Translations under genes and position numbers: made by a program | NCBI GenBank assembly: GCA_904063045.1 | Contig: CAJFCJ010000023.1 | Location: forward strand, 821,995 to 885,994 | DNA from: Dimorphilus gyrociliatus | Taxonomy: Eukaryota; Annelida; Polychaeta; Dinophilidae | Reading direction: 5' to 3' | DNA length: 64,000 bases | Shown: positions 22,672-34,511 of the stretch, one piece after another | Layout: the number at the start of each line of letters is the position of its first letter | Position numbering within the stretch: the stretch's first letter is position 1 | Notes under the pieces: generated by a model | Seen by the model: only the letters and a program-made list of their open reading frames with translations | Told to the model about the DNA's origin: nothing | Database searches by the model: none

Positions 22672-25373
22672 GAAGGAGGAGCGTGACCGCCTACTTAAGT
22701 AAGGTATGCGAGAGAAATCGCCCAAAATAATAATTTTCTATGGAAATATTTATATTCGGAATACTTTTTACAGTTTTATTTGCAAAGACTAACAAATGCG
22801 TTCTAAAATTTAAATATAGCTAAAATAAACAAGCACAGACATGAAGAATTTTTAAAGGTTCAAAAGAATCTAGGATTAATTTTTATAGGTTATTTTTATT
22901 AAATCTTAGGAAAAGAGGTTTTAACTAAATTATACTACTTTTCCCTTTTCATATTATATCTAAAATATCAACAAATAACAATTATAACAATTGCTCCTTT
23001 ATGTCTTCGATTTCTCTTTACTGACCTATCTTTAAGTTTTCATTTTTAGTTTTACCCATTCTACCCTTTCTAAGTTGTCTCTTTTTCTTTCTCACATCCA
23101 GTGGCAGACAGTTTTTCTCTTTCTATTTCTCCTTTCTTTACAGAGAGGGAGAGAGAGAAAGAATAGTTTTCGTAAGCGTTGTAATATTTGTATTGAAATG
23201 TTTGAAAACGAGTAAATAAGCGGAATACATAAGGTAATTAAATAGATGCATTGGGCAATGAGAAAAGTCATTGATGATATAATTACCCTTGTTTCACTTA
23301 ATAAGGAGAAAGTATTCATTGAAAGTATATTGTTTATAAGTATTTATTATCTAATAATACTAGAGTAGTAGATAGTAAAAGGACTATTTAACACGAACAG
23401 TCTATTTAGTGTGTATAACGTATATATGTAAAAATTGTCGTTTCTTTTCAAATAAAACTTTATACAAATCATTGCTTAAGCTCTTCATTTAAAAAGCAAT
23501 AATTATAGATTCGCATTTATATTCAATAGCTCAAACTCGTCCGTTAATTTACTTGTTAATAATGAGTTAATAGTCGCCTTTTACTAAAAATTTGTCATAA
23601 ATTCTCAATAAATAAAACAAATCCAATTCAACAAAAGAGATTAGATTAGCGGTAGACGCTTTTCTTCTTTTCTATTGTTAATACAGTCTATACAGCTCTT
23701 GAATTATAGAGTATATCAATTTATTTTCCATCGTGCATTACACTTTACAGTTTTACACATTCTGTGTAAATACATAGAAACAAACATCTCGTTCTTTTCA
23801 TTCTTTTACAACAGTCATACTCGATTTGGTTCATTTGCCTGTTGAAGCGCCATCTTCTGCTTTTCCGCCAAATTAACGGGAAAACTATACGTATTGTTTG
23901 CTGGTTGATAGATAAATGATAGGAATAGTAAAGATCGGTCATCTGTAAAAAAAAAAACAAAAAAGACATAATTGAAAACAAGATTAAAAGGATTTTTTAG
24001 CCTATTTTAGGAGATAAGTCTGCAGGGCTGTAATAATTAATTGAGATAAAAAGGTGGAGATAAAGAGAGAGAGAGAGAGAGAGGTAGTGAGGCAAACCAA
24101 GAAGAAATATATAGATAAATAGACAAAGAAAAGATATAAGGTACACAGATAGGCAGACTTAAACATAAAGAATCGAGTAAAGGGAACGGGGTACAGTATA
24201 AAATGATACAAACGAGCATAATAGATAAAAAGGACGGAGAGCGATTTGAAAAGAGTGAAAAGTTAATAGGATGATAATATGGTAAAAGAGATTTCTTTTG
24301 GATGTTGATAAAAAATTCATAAGAAATTGATGAGCCTAAAATCCTCGTATATATATTATTATAAGAGTGTAAATATAGAATAAAGTAAAAATAAACTTTT
24401 CTTTTATAGATAGAAATCCTATTTCTATAAAGTAAAAGTTGGAGTTTTTTTCTGTTTTGTTTTTTATTTTCGCTTTTCTCTTGTCTCAAAAGAACGATCG
24501 CTACATTATTTTTGCCTTTTCACTCTTATTTACTGTTGGCAGTTTAGCTTTTTATTCGGTTTATTGTATTGTTATAGTCCGGAAATTTAGAAAGGATTTT
24601 ATGACAGCGATTTTTAGTTGGCGAGTTGCGCTTAAGATTACAACTTCCGTTCACTTTTTGTTCTTTTTTTTTCTCTTTTCCTTAACTTTTTCACTCTTAA
24701 TTTTCTACTTGAAATAGAAAAAAGTTGACGAAATAGAAGAACAAAAGAGACGACCTCTAATTTAGCCGATTCAGCAAAAAAAAACCGTTAATGATTTTAT
24801 AATAAACTTAAACCTCCCTTCTTTAGCAAACCTCTATTTAAGAAAAAGTTCAACAGCCTCTGAAGAGAAGGTATTTATTTGGAGCTCGAGCATAAAAAGG
24901 GCAAACTCTAGATCAATTACCAACTTGTAATTGTTGAATGCGGATAAGGAGAGTAAATGACCAAAGTTCTAAAAGGTGTCAAAGATAACTTTACCGCTTG
25001 GCTTGGTATCATTTCAACGAGTGTTTCTCTTTAATAAAAGAGTAAATGCCTTTTTTTACGGCCCCATTGATAATATATATACATATACGTGTGCGTATAT
25101 ATACTGTATATATACAGTATATTTGTATATTTAACTAAATAATTAAACAAACAAACGATTAAACAGCAAGTATGCTAAATAAACATGGAAATTAATTATA
25201 TAACAGACAAAAACATTTTATTATTTAATTAGTTCAACGGAACTCGATTTAAACAGTTTATACTAAATATTCCCCTTTTCTTCTTTCCCTCTTCAACTTT
25301 ATCTTTTTCAACCAGTTTATAAAACTTCATAAAAATGGCGTTTAATTTTTTTAGGATAAGATATGACGTCATC

Positions 25374-25381
25374 AACTACTG
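25374..25381 (+). promoter_or_regulatory. perfect CRE palindrome (TGACGTCA)
   Basis: TGACGTCA lies about 25 bases before an ATG that opens a 17-codon frame ending at a GTTAGT donor (near 25437). This may be the promoter and leader exon of a plus-strand gene, possibly the six-cysteine peptide gene 4.2 kb downstream, whose coding exon is preceded by a strong acceptor. The link is inferred. Confidence 0.3.
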
Positions 25382-27548
25382 TTGAAATGTTTAGAGACGC
25401 CGCAGTCGCTGTGCGGGAGCCGTTTCATTCAACCGGTTAGTACTTTGATGTTTTTTGCGAGTTTCTCTTCCAAGAGCTGAGTAGTTTATTTCTCGTATTT
25501 GAGAGGATAAACATTCAAATAAGGAGTTTACAAGCATGTATTTCCTTTATTCTTTTTTTTTTCCTCTTTTCTCTTGTTTTCGTTAGGAAAGTTGAAGATA
25601 AAGCAATTAATCCAAAATTGTTACGGCAATTTTGTTTGTTTGTTTGTTTTGTTACACCTATATGTAGATATTGAAGAGAACTCAATTATATCATGTAATT
25701 AATCTTGAAAAAAACCTGTTTAGTTTCTTTTTTTCTCCTTTTCTTCTTTGTTTTTCTATTTCCTCTTTCCTTAATTGGAGACACGACGAAAGAGAATAAG
25801 GTAAAGATGATTGGTGTGTAGAGAGAATAAGGAGGAAGGAGAAGAAGACGGAGAAAATTTTTTTTTATTACCTTGTAAAGTAAATCGGGAAAGTAATAAA
25901 CAACTTTTGACTTGTGTCTTTGTCAAATCAACACATTTCAAAGAAGTTTGATCTTTGAAAAAGTTACCTATAAAATGCCCAATTTACAGTATACAGTGTA
26001 TATATATATAGATACTCTACGTATCATCTGTAGATATCACGTTTAAGAAATATAGGCTTTTTTATTATTCGCTTACATGTTTCTGTTCCTTCTTTACTGT
26101 CTGCATCCTCGCCTCATCTCTTTTTTCTCTTAGAAAAAAAAGTGTCAAAAACGTCTGTTAACCCTTTCAAAGTATACTTTCAAACAATATAGACGTGAAA
26201 ACGGTTGGTTAAAAATAGAGAATTTTTAGAATATAACGATAAAAGTAAACTCTTTTCACAAGTTTTCACAACTAATACACGTAAATCTACTTTTGTGGAA
26301 GATAAATCTGGGTTAGGGACTTTTTTTATTTCTTTACTTTAACTTTAAATAGAAGAAGAATTCTTCAAATGTACTTTTTCTATTTCCTTTCGTCTTCTCC
26401 CCTCCACACCTTCGTCACCTTTTAGCGAAAACTTTATAAACTCTTATATTTTCATTGTAGTCTTTATGTAGTTGTTAACTCGTTCAAAATCAATTCTTGT
26501 TATTGAGATCAGTTCTATATTTAGATTTCCATTATATGCATGTTATATATATATATAAAAGCACTTGTGCGTATAATGTAGGAATACTTGTACGAAGTGT
26601 AAAGTTGTGTCTATTAGAAAGTCTCCGGCGCCAAAGTCATCGCGACTCGTTCCCCTCTTTGAAAGTATTGTCATATTGTTTGTACACTTTTCTTGTATTA
26701 TAATAACTACTTTCCTGCTACGAGATTGCTTGATCTTCCAGTACAAACCTGTGTAAGATAATTGAAAATGAAAGGCTAATAAGCATAGCTATAAATATAT
26801 ACAAATGTTATAATTAAGTATATTGTTATTTGTATGGCCTTTAAAGAAGCATCTGTTGTAAGAGAGGAATTCGTTTAAAGTTGGTGTACTTTTCGTGTAA
26901 TTATCTGAAGAAAGAGAAATATTTTAACAATTAGATATTAATTGTTCGTTTTTTCTCTTTCTTGCTAATTTCTTCGTTCATCTCATCTATATTTGTAATA
27001 TAAAGTCTATATATTGCGTTGGATTATAAGCACTCTACCACACGTCTATAGATATTTATAATTCTTTTTTATTATATATATATATACCATGTATTTCTAC
27101 AATGCACACATCTTCTGTGCTATAACCTAGATCTATACGACTCCTATCTATACATATATACAATATATTTATATATACAGTATATATGTTTTCACTATTT
27201 CTATTATTACTCTGTATATAAAAATGATGATTATAGGCCTCGAAAAAGGTCTTTTGAAGTAAATCACGAATTAGGAAGAATGCATGCTGCGCTACTCCTT
27301 CCTTTAATTCTGCCTGTAGTCATTATCTGTGTCAGCATGCGACTATTTTTGTACGACTAACGATCACGTGATAACTCTAATTTCGTCGCTGCCGATTATG
27401 TACTTTGAATAGTTAAATTATTGTATGACATTACATAATTACAAATTTCAAAAGAATTCTCTATATTAAGGGAGGGAAAGAGGGGTGGAAAGGAGCAGGA
27501 AAGAGAAAAGTATAGCTTTGGAATAAGAGCGTTTTAGAGGTAGAGAGC

Positions 27549-27626
27549 TGGAGGGAGGGAGGGAGGGAGGCAGAGAAAGAAAGAGAGAGGGAGGGAGGGA
27601 GGGAGGGAGGGAGGGAGGGAGGGGGA
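27549..27626. repeat. (GGGA)n purine-rich repeat
   Basis: Two blocks of GGGA units are separated by a GA-rich spacer. The strand is entirely purine over most of its length, so triplex or G-rich structures are possible. Confidence 0.85.
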
Positions 27627-29667
27627 GAGCGCGATAAATCAGGAAGAAAAATAAAGGTTAAAGAAATTTGATTTATAGGGCTTTAAGAGACAATTAAAAG
27701 ATAAATATTGTAGGGCGAAATTGAAAGCTCGTACATAGCCGAGGGATTAATAATGAAGGGCAAACGTGGCTCTATCAAGTCCATGAAGAAAGCTAATGAT
27801 AGACATCATTTAAATCGTTATCAAAGAGAGAAATACAATAGTTATCGATAGTTTGTGAGAGAAAAATGAGTTATTATCAATAATTAGTTGAATTACTAAT
27901 TAAGCGCCGCGATCCTTTTAATTGCTTATACAGCATATCAAACTTTTTCAAAAGAACTCCCGCTATAGCTCTTTTCCCTATGAAAGTAAGTAAATCTTTC
28001 GTAAGATCCCCCGCGTCTTGACTATTGGATTATTTTTTCACTCCAACTGCAAAATCAGCAAAATTTTTCTCCCATCTTCGAATCCATAGAAAGTAATTCC
28101 TTCTCCAGCACCTTTCCCCAGAGGAGTTTGAAAAAGAAAAGAGAAGTTGAGTAAAGAGAGCAGTTTAAATTGACTATATAGACATTCTATTAGAATGATA
28201 TTCAAATCCATCTAGCAGCCCCAAGCTTTTAAGCTTATTAATAAAGGTAATGATAGGAATCCGTTTTTAAATTTAGTTAAAAAAAACTTCCATCTATGCT
28301 TTCTTATCAATTTTCAATCTGTTACACCTGAGAAGTGAGAGAGAGAGAGAGAGAGAGAGAGACTTAAAGGAAACTGGAAAACATTAGTGAGAAACAACGA
28401 ATTGTATACTGCTTGTTTAGAGTACTTAACATGTGTGAGATTAGGCGAGTTACCGGTATACGCGGATGAAAGGGAAAGACAGACAAGAGCTAATACAAAC
28501 GTAAAATGAAGATAAAAGAAGCAGGCGCGAATTACAAGTCCTCAATATTAGTTTTTCCCCTCACTAATAACTTTACTACATCTTGCTTAGCGAGAATAAA
28601 TCAATGATATTATGAAAATTTTTCCTTTTTATATTGTCATGTTAAAATAGACAAATAGCAGAGATATTTCATTTTTTCTTTTACGAATACAACATGAAGA
28701 AGGTAAGCACTTCGCGTCACATCTGACAAGGAAACGATGGCGCAATTAAAACCCTCAGTAGGGAGTCAGTGTCCAGTTTTTTTTTGCGAATAAATCCAAT
28801 TAGATTCTTCTCTCCCTACCTATGCATGATTTTGCTCGGAGACAGTTAATCTTGTATAAATTTAGTCAACCATTCCCTTTCTCTTCCGGAAAAAGCAAAG
28901 AAGAAAGTTATACACATTTTAGGTCTTGTTTCAAAAACTTAATATTTCATTTACAACACTCAAAACTACTTTAAACTAACACTTTGTATGCGCCAGAAAT
29001 GAAAAGAGAAATAGCAACTAGATGGCGTTTCGGAGCCAGTTTTTCCACATTATTAAAAGCGAGATATTGTGCAAAGTTTGCGATTCAAGCTGACAGAAAA
29101 AAGTTATTTTTTAGCCGACAATTAGAGACATCTATTTTCTCAGTCTCATTCGCTATTGCAACCGCCCGGAACCTAACGTCCTCATCATTTTAACCATCTC
29201 TCTCTTTTATTTAAGTAAAGTAGATAACTTTTTTACTATTCAAATCTATTATAAGCAATTCAACTCTAATCTTTCATTTGAGAAGCATAAAAAAGCTGAG
29301 GAAGAAGAAGTAGAAGAAACAGAAAAAGATGATAATTATTGAGTTTTGCTGGCAGATTTTACCATATTTCTCATTGAAATACAAAAACAAACCAGCGAAC
29401 GTCTAAAATTAAATTATTGCAAATTGCTTTGTATTGGAATATTTTGGAATGTTTTACTTTATGTATTTTTTTCATTTCATTCATTCGTTCATTCGTTCAT
29501 TCATTCTTTATTTCATTATTTCGTATTTTCTTAATCATTAAATAAAGTTGTTATTATTCTAATATATATGTCTATATATATGTCTATATATATATATATA
29601 TATTTATTTATTTATTTATATAAACATACTTTTTTTCTGTTTCAGGGTCAGAGAATTATCAAATATC

Positions 29668-30190
29668 ATGCGCTGTATTCTAGCATGTTTAGCTGTTCTT
29701 CTTGTTGAGGCATCATTTGCAAATTTCGCTCCACCGTATCCCATTCAGGACATGGACCCAGAACACGGATGTTTATTCGCTTGTTATGGCTGTTACAAGT
29801 CACAGGTTACTTAATATTTTCTTTATTTATGTTAGCGAGTAAAAATAATAAAAGACAAAGGCTGGGAGAGAGTTATTTTCGGTACAAGGAAGAAAAAATT
29901 TTTTCCTCTTCCTTTTTCGGCCAGAGAAAATAGCTGTTTCCTAGTTTGATAAGAATATAATTGTTCTCATTGTTAGTGTACTCCTTTAATAAAAACATAT
30001 ATATATATATATACTATATATATATATATATATATATATGTATTGAATACAGTCGGAAAAGATTTTGTTGGAGTGCGCTAACCATATTTGCACTGTGGGT
30101 TTGATGACTGGAACGATTCATAGAAGATGGTTTCACACGTGTCCCGATCTAAAAGTAGTGTTCGATTCGAAATTTAATCAATTAAGTTGA
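29668..30190 (+). CDS. secreted six-cysteine peptide, eclosion hormone-like
   Basis: Two coding exons, 29668-29805 and 30053-30190, join in phase 0 (TCACAG|GTTACT donor, GAATACAG acceptor). They encode 91 residues. A strong acceptor (TTTTTTCTGTTTCAG, ending 29645) 22 bases before the ATG implies a non-coding leader exon upstream. Residues 1-18 are a signal peptide (MRCILACLAVLLVEASFA). The mature part has six cysteines at 35, 39, 42, 54, 59 and 76, spaced C-x3-C-x2-C-x11-C-x4-C-x16-C. There is no dibasic site between the signal peptide and the first cysteine. The C-x3-C-x2-C start after an Asp-Pro (DMDPEHGC), the second cysteine pair, and the tail after the last cysteine (CPDLKVVFDSKFNQL) match the layout of arthropod eclosion hormones, which act on receptor guanylyl cyclases. 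The family call is a pattern match by eye. It could be another cysteine-rich secreted peptide. Confidence 0.6.
29998..30040. repeat. (TA)n microsatellite in the peptide gene intron
   Basis: Two (TA)n runs fill the 3' half of the 247-base intron, just before its acceptor. Confidence 0.85.
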
Positions 30191-30206
30191 AGAGAGAAGA
30201 GTGAAA

Positions 30207-30212
30207 AATAAA
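30207..30212 (+). promoter_or_regulatory. polyadenylation signal AATAAA
   Basis: AATAAA lies 17 bases after the stop codon of the six-cysteine peptide gene, giving a very short 3' UTR. Confidence 0.55.
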
Positions 30213-32652
30213 GTCAATAAGAAATAAGAAGGACGAATGGTAAAACTTTTATTTATCATTTTCTTCTTTAATTGATAAAATGATAAAAAAATGAAAAAAA
30301 AGATAAATATTAAAAGAGAGAAATTGTAAAAATTGTATAATGAAAACAATACAAAAGAGAGAAAATTCCTAAATATTTTAGTTATATGATCAAAATGAAA
30401 TAAATATCTTCCTTGAAAACCAATCATTGTATTTTACTAAATATTTTATCCGTTCCTTCCTCCTTCTGCTCTTAATATACTGGCTTTCTTGCTTACTCGC
30501 CTACTTTTATTCCTCCTACTCTTTTTCTCTCTCTCTTCCTTCTTCTATTTCTACATTTTCATCAATTTTGTTAAATCATTCATGTTGCTAGTCTCATCAC
30601 TAATTTATCAATAAACCTCTTTTTCTAATTTCCTCCTTCATTTCTCTTCGTATTTGCTCAGACGTTCGGCGCCATTTATATGATCTATACCGAGAAAACT
30701 TTTGGAAAAAGAAGAAGAGAAAGACAAGATGTAGATAGATAAATTGATAGACAGATAGAAAGAAGGAAAAGGAGTAGGAAAGGTGAAAAAAAAGTAAGAA
30801 ATAAACACTGGAACAATGAAAAATATGAGAATATCACCACTTTCGTGTTTTTTCTCATTTTAGAAGAAAAATAGAGATGAGAATAAAAATCTTTCACTTT
30901 TCTCTCACAGCCGTGTTTTTTAGCACTGCAGTGATAATTAATTAAGCAACCCTATCCCTGTACAATAACAGTAAGATGAGCAAGGTACGCTGGAAAGATC
31001 TACTATCAAAAAGGACAACCGAGTAATAAACTTTTCAATTCTTAGACTCAGCAGCGTTTTGTCCCTTCAATTTGATTTGTCTTTCAAAGGAAAGAGTAGA
31101 AATTGAATTATTGGCAAATAGTTTAAATTGTTATTAAATGCGTGGGAGCTGTTACAGTTAAAAACTGACTGACACTATCCTGATACGAATGCCAAAAAAT
31201 TGTAGATAGATATATACAGTACTTAGTATATATCTTAGAAAAGAATGGACAATGTTCATTTTGAAATACTATCATGTTCAAAAAAGAATAAAGACAATCT
31301 TTAACTCATTTTTAGGACATTGAAGGTACAGTATTTCTTTTCTTTGTAAATCTCTCTATATCTCAAATAATAGAGTTCTTTTTCTTTTTCTTTCTTCGAA
31401 CTCCCTTCCGAGTACACTCTTTTTCGATATAATAACAAAGAGGGGAGGTACTTTCTAACAAAAGAAGGAGTATGGTAGGTAGACGAGTCAATAAAAGCAT
31501 TTAAATGGCATTAGAGGTAATCAGAAAAAGGGAGAAATGATCATTAACATCTATCCATAATTGTGAACCTCACAATGGACTTACTTTTGAAGCTGCAAAA
31601 AGCCCAAAATGCAGCAATTTACTATTTCAGAATCCTACGCTAAGCAAGGGATAATTTCATAATAAAAAGAGAAATACATAGAGTATGCTTAAACATTTTT
31701 AGACTCTTTCTCGCATTTGAGAGAATGCTGAATATGATCTATTTATCTTATTCTACAAAATGAATTAAGAGAGGGAGATGTTGATTCTGTGATGCTATTG
31801 TGCTGATGCTGCCACTTCTCCTCCTCCTCCTCATCCTCATCACCATTATCATCGCAATGGCAATGAAGGCGAATGTGGCAATCCAATCATAATAAGACTA
31901 TGACGGTAGTATCATTGATGATAGAAATCAATGGTTTCATTCTAATTAGATGAAACAGATAGGTATACAAATGAAAATTGGCGCATGTTCTAAAATGGGA
32001 TACATTTACCTAGTTCTTTTTTTTATTCTATAACCGATGAAACCACTGAAAAGACAAATTACGCGGAAAAGGACAAACTATTCATAAAAAGAAAAAAAAC
32101 ATTAAAACATGACATTTTTTCTTTTCAGCCATTGCCAGGCCAACTGGAACGGCAACATCTGACTGATCAAATGAATGGAGGGAAAATGAAAAAATATGAA
32201 TAAAAATAGGGTAGGAACAAAAGCCAACATGCCACGTCGAGTGGTATTTTGGTCGAGTAATAATGATAAACCAGTTTTGGCAGCGTGAAAAGATATTGGA
32301 AGTCTTGGCGTGTGTTCTCATTTTTAACCATATACAATAGGCCTTTGTCTAATTGTACTTAAAATATAAGGTGTTGTTTACTTGCACGAAGATAAACATT
32401 TTGTGTCTGAAGAGAATTATATACATACATATATACATAATACATAAACTGTATGCATGCTTTTCTTCGGACATATGTGTATGTGTGTATGTGTGTGTGT
32501 TTGTCTTTGTTATTTTCACTGATCTTTCAGATAGTCTCTCTGTAAATGATTCCAATAAAAATGAGCTTATTTTTATCGATATTCCAATAACAACTGCTGT
32601 TTGCAACTGGTTGGTGTACTCTTTTTTTTCCTTGTATTCTTCTTTTTTGCCG

Positions 32653-32696
<44 letters not shown>

Positions 32697-33191
32697 ACCA
32701 ACTGCCCCCTCCCCTTCCCTCCTCCTACGCCATTCCTCCCTATTTTGCTCTCCGACTACAATTCACGCTAACATAATCAGCGAAATTAAGAAAGAATATA
32801 ATAGGAGAAAAACATATTTCACAGCATCTGTCATTAGCGGTAGATTATTTTTCCTCAAATGCGAATGCTTCTTCAGAACAGCGCCAAGTCTACGCGTAAG
32901 AAACCACCTATAGATGCTGTCATCTAAAAAAGATGAAGTTGTCAAAGTAGAGTGCAAACGCTGCACGGTTATGTAGACTAATTTGCATGCTCAGTCGGTT
33001 TGGCGGTAAAAAAAAATGCGAATCTAAAGAGAAAATGGAATAATTTACGACTATATTCTTAACTTTTATTACACAGTCATCTCCCGCAACTCGTCAGCTC
33101 TTTGATTATTACCTAAAAATTCCTTCTTTTTAAGTATTTCTGCAGAAAAACAGCTCTAAACGACCTCCAAATGTCCGCAATCGAACGTAGG
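30213..33191. other. intergenic
   Basis: No coding segment is supported. It includes a (CT)n tract at 32664-32693, TG-rich sequence at 32470-32500, and a CTC/CAT trinucleotide tract near 31815-31850. The 186-codon frame at 32353-32913 crosses these repeats and lacks normal composition. Confidence 0.45.
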
Positions 33192-33199
33192 TGACGTCA
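33192..33199 (+). promoter_or_regulatory. perfect CRE palindrome (TGACGTCA)
   Basis: TGACGTCA lies 74 bases upstream of the ATG at 33273 and is followed by TTTTAAATAA, a weak TATA-like stretch (around 33234). It is likely part of that gene's promoter. Confidence 0.45.
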
Positions 33200-33272
33200 A
33201 TAAATGCACCTGAAAAATAGCGTCACCATGCATTTTAAATAAGCAGATATAAGCATATAGTTGTAGAAAAAT

Positions 33273-33617
33273 ATGGAGGAAAGACGTCTACCGTCCCCAA
33301 ATTCGTTAAATTCGAGTATATCTTCAAATGGTGCCCAAGTTGGCGTGATTCGGACTCTAAGCGCGTCTTCGCCCCGTCAACATCACGGTAAAAATTGTAC
33401 GTTTGCCTTTTACCTATTTTCTATTTTAATTATTCGCATAAATTTTTCACCCCCCCTGTCTTTTTCATTCTTCTTTCCTTCTCCTTCCCTCTGCCATTTT
33501 TATCTCATTAATTCTCATCCAGCGTTTCATTCAACTTTTATGGACACTCTAACCCTGGCAGCAAAACAGCAAATAGACAACAAAGAAAAAACAATTAGTT
33601 TCAAGTGTAAATTATAA
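33273..33617 (+). CDS. small two-exon protein, unrecognised
   Basis: Exons 33273-33387 and 33523-33617 join in phase 1 (CATCACG|GTAAAA donor, ATTCTCATCCAG acceptor) and encode 69 residues. The intron of 135 bases is T-rich and, unusually, open in the same frame, so retention would give a 114-residue product with a Phe/Ser-rich insert. The N-terminal half is Ser/Pro/Asn-rich (MEERRLPSPNSLNSSISSNG, then RTLSASSPRQHH) and looks disordered and phosphorylatable. The C-terminal half is short and helical (FMDTLTLAAKQQIDNKEK) and ends KCKL. There is no signal peptide. A CRE sits upstream. I do not recognise the family. A nuclear or adaptor role is only a guess from composition. Confidence 0.5.
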   Translation: MEERRLPSPNSLNSSISSNGAQVGVIRTLSASSPRQHHGKNCTFAFYLFSILIIRINFSPPLSFSFFFPSPSLCHFYLINSHPAFHSTFMDTLTLAAKQQIDNKEKTISFKCKL

Positions 33618-34053
33618 TTTATACGATTTGGCTTTATTTTTCTTTTTTCACGTTTGTTCAAGAACAGAAGTATCTTCCTCCTTTTCTTGCTTCTCTCATT
33701 TTTGCCTCTCATTTCTGTCCCTCCTTCCTCTAGTTTACTCAGGGTTAGAAATATATATATATACAGTATATATACAGTATATTAACATTTTGTTTCATGG
33801 AAAAAAATCAAAGTCTATAGTATTATTTATCAGTTTTCATAGCAACATCTATCGCCTATCGACTATTCTAAGCGGTAGATGTCGCTAATATACAAGAGCA
33901 ACTTGGCTATTATTTCGCCACCTACAGATAGAGTTGACATTTCTATTTTTGATAAATGAATCTTCATTCAAAAAAAGGAACATTTTGTTTGCATTTACAT
34001 TTCCACAATCTATAATATTGAATACATCGTATCTATATGACACGTTAAATAAA
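33618..34053. other. gap between two small genes
   Basis: It contains a pyrimidine-rich stretch and TATACAGTATA repeats near 33755-33782. A CGCCACCTACAG site near 33916 is the reverse of the CTCF-like motif. No coding signal is seen. Confidence 0.45.
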
Positions 34054-34470
34054 ATGCCAAAATCAACTTTCCTCCCTCAAGTACCATCGCCGATTATTAA
34101 CTTTATACATTACCAAACAGCCCATGGTCACGTGCTTATAAGGAAAGACACGCCGAGAGTTTTAGATCTTCCCGTAAAAGTACCATCAAAATGCAAACCA
34201 ACGTGTGGCTTTCGAGATTTATATAACATGCATTCTTACAAGATTGAAAAGTCGACCGTAAAACAGAAATACTTGACTGCAGGAACTCAAAATGCAACTG
34301 AAATGTTAATCAACTTGGCTCAGATGAATGGTGGCTATGTAAATATAGGAGATATTCCAACAGAGGTAGCTGAAAAAGTTTTTTCAAAGCATCAAGCAAC
34401 TAAAGAAAGTGCAAGAACGACTTACGATAAATGTGTATGTTGGTTGAACGCTATTTCATTATCTCCGTGA
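34054..34470 (+). CDS. single-exon 138-residue protein, unrecognised
   Basis: The start is the ATG at 34054 (MPKSTFLPQVPSP); the frame is open further upstream but without an ATG and with AT-rich, UTR-like composition. It ends at TGA 34468-34470, and an AATAAA follows 36 bases later. The protein is basic and soluble, with no signal peptide and no membrane segment. The N-terminal half has Pro-rich, beta-like stretches (HGHVLIRKDTPRVLDLPVKV) and a CKPTCGF motif. The C-terminal half is helical (TEMLINLAQMNGGYVNIGD, then TEVAEKVFSKHQATKESAR). Such short basic, Tyr/Pro-containing proteins are common among ciliary microtubule-associated factors, but that is only a resemblance. No family is recognised. 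Confidence 0.6.
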   Translation: MPKSTFLPQVPSPIINFIHYQTAHGHVLIRKDTPRVLDLPVKVPSKCKPTCGFRDLYNMHSYKIEKSTVKQKYLTAGTQNATEMLINLAQMNGGYVNIGDIPTEVAEKVFSKHQATKESARTTYDKCVCWLNAISLSP

Positions 34471-34505
34471 ACCATAAATCATAGACAGAGCGATAAAACC
34501 AAACA

Positions 34506-34511
34506 AATAAA
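34506..34511 (+). promoter_or_regulatory. polyadenylation signal AATAAA
   Basis: AATAAA lies 36 bases after the stop codon at 34470, followed by A/T-rich sequence. Confidence 0.5.

Larger units (their letters stand above)
18804..29667. other. gene-poor stretch of about 10.9 kb
   Basis: Apart from the intermediate filament promoter side and the candidate leader segments listed separately, I see only repeats: (GA)n at about 19120-19150, 19791-19816, 20057-20083 and 28335-28362; TTCA/TTCG tetramers; (GGGA)n; and (TA)n around 17921-17956 (just outside this stretch), 25070-25120 and 29550-29605. Conventional reading frames here are T-rich or repeat-derived. Small unproven ORFs, such as one with a hydrophobic 26-residue product at 27281-27360, are not counted as genes. 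Confidence 0.45.

Noticed and set aside
24037-24489. 150-codon minus-strand ORF
   Set aside because: Low-complexity Ser/Leu/Tyr composition from (GA)n and GATA-type repeats.
24439-24717. 92-codon hydrophobic plus-strand ORF resembling a membrane protein
   Set aside because: The hydrophobicity comes from T-rich DNA and the first codon is not ATG; no splice or family support.
27281-27358. 26-codon ORF with a signal-peptide-like product
   Set aside because: Stops directly after the hydrophobic stretch and has no convincing donor; too short to support.
32353-32913. 186-codon plus-strand ORF
   Set aside because: It crosses TG and CT microsatellites and a (Ser-Leu)n run; no protein-like segment remains outside the repeats.
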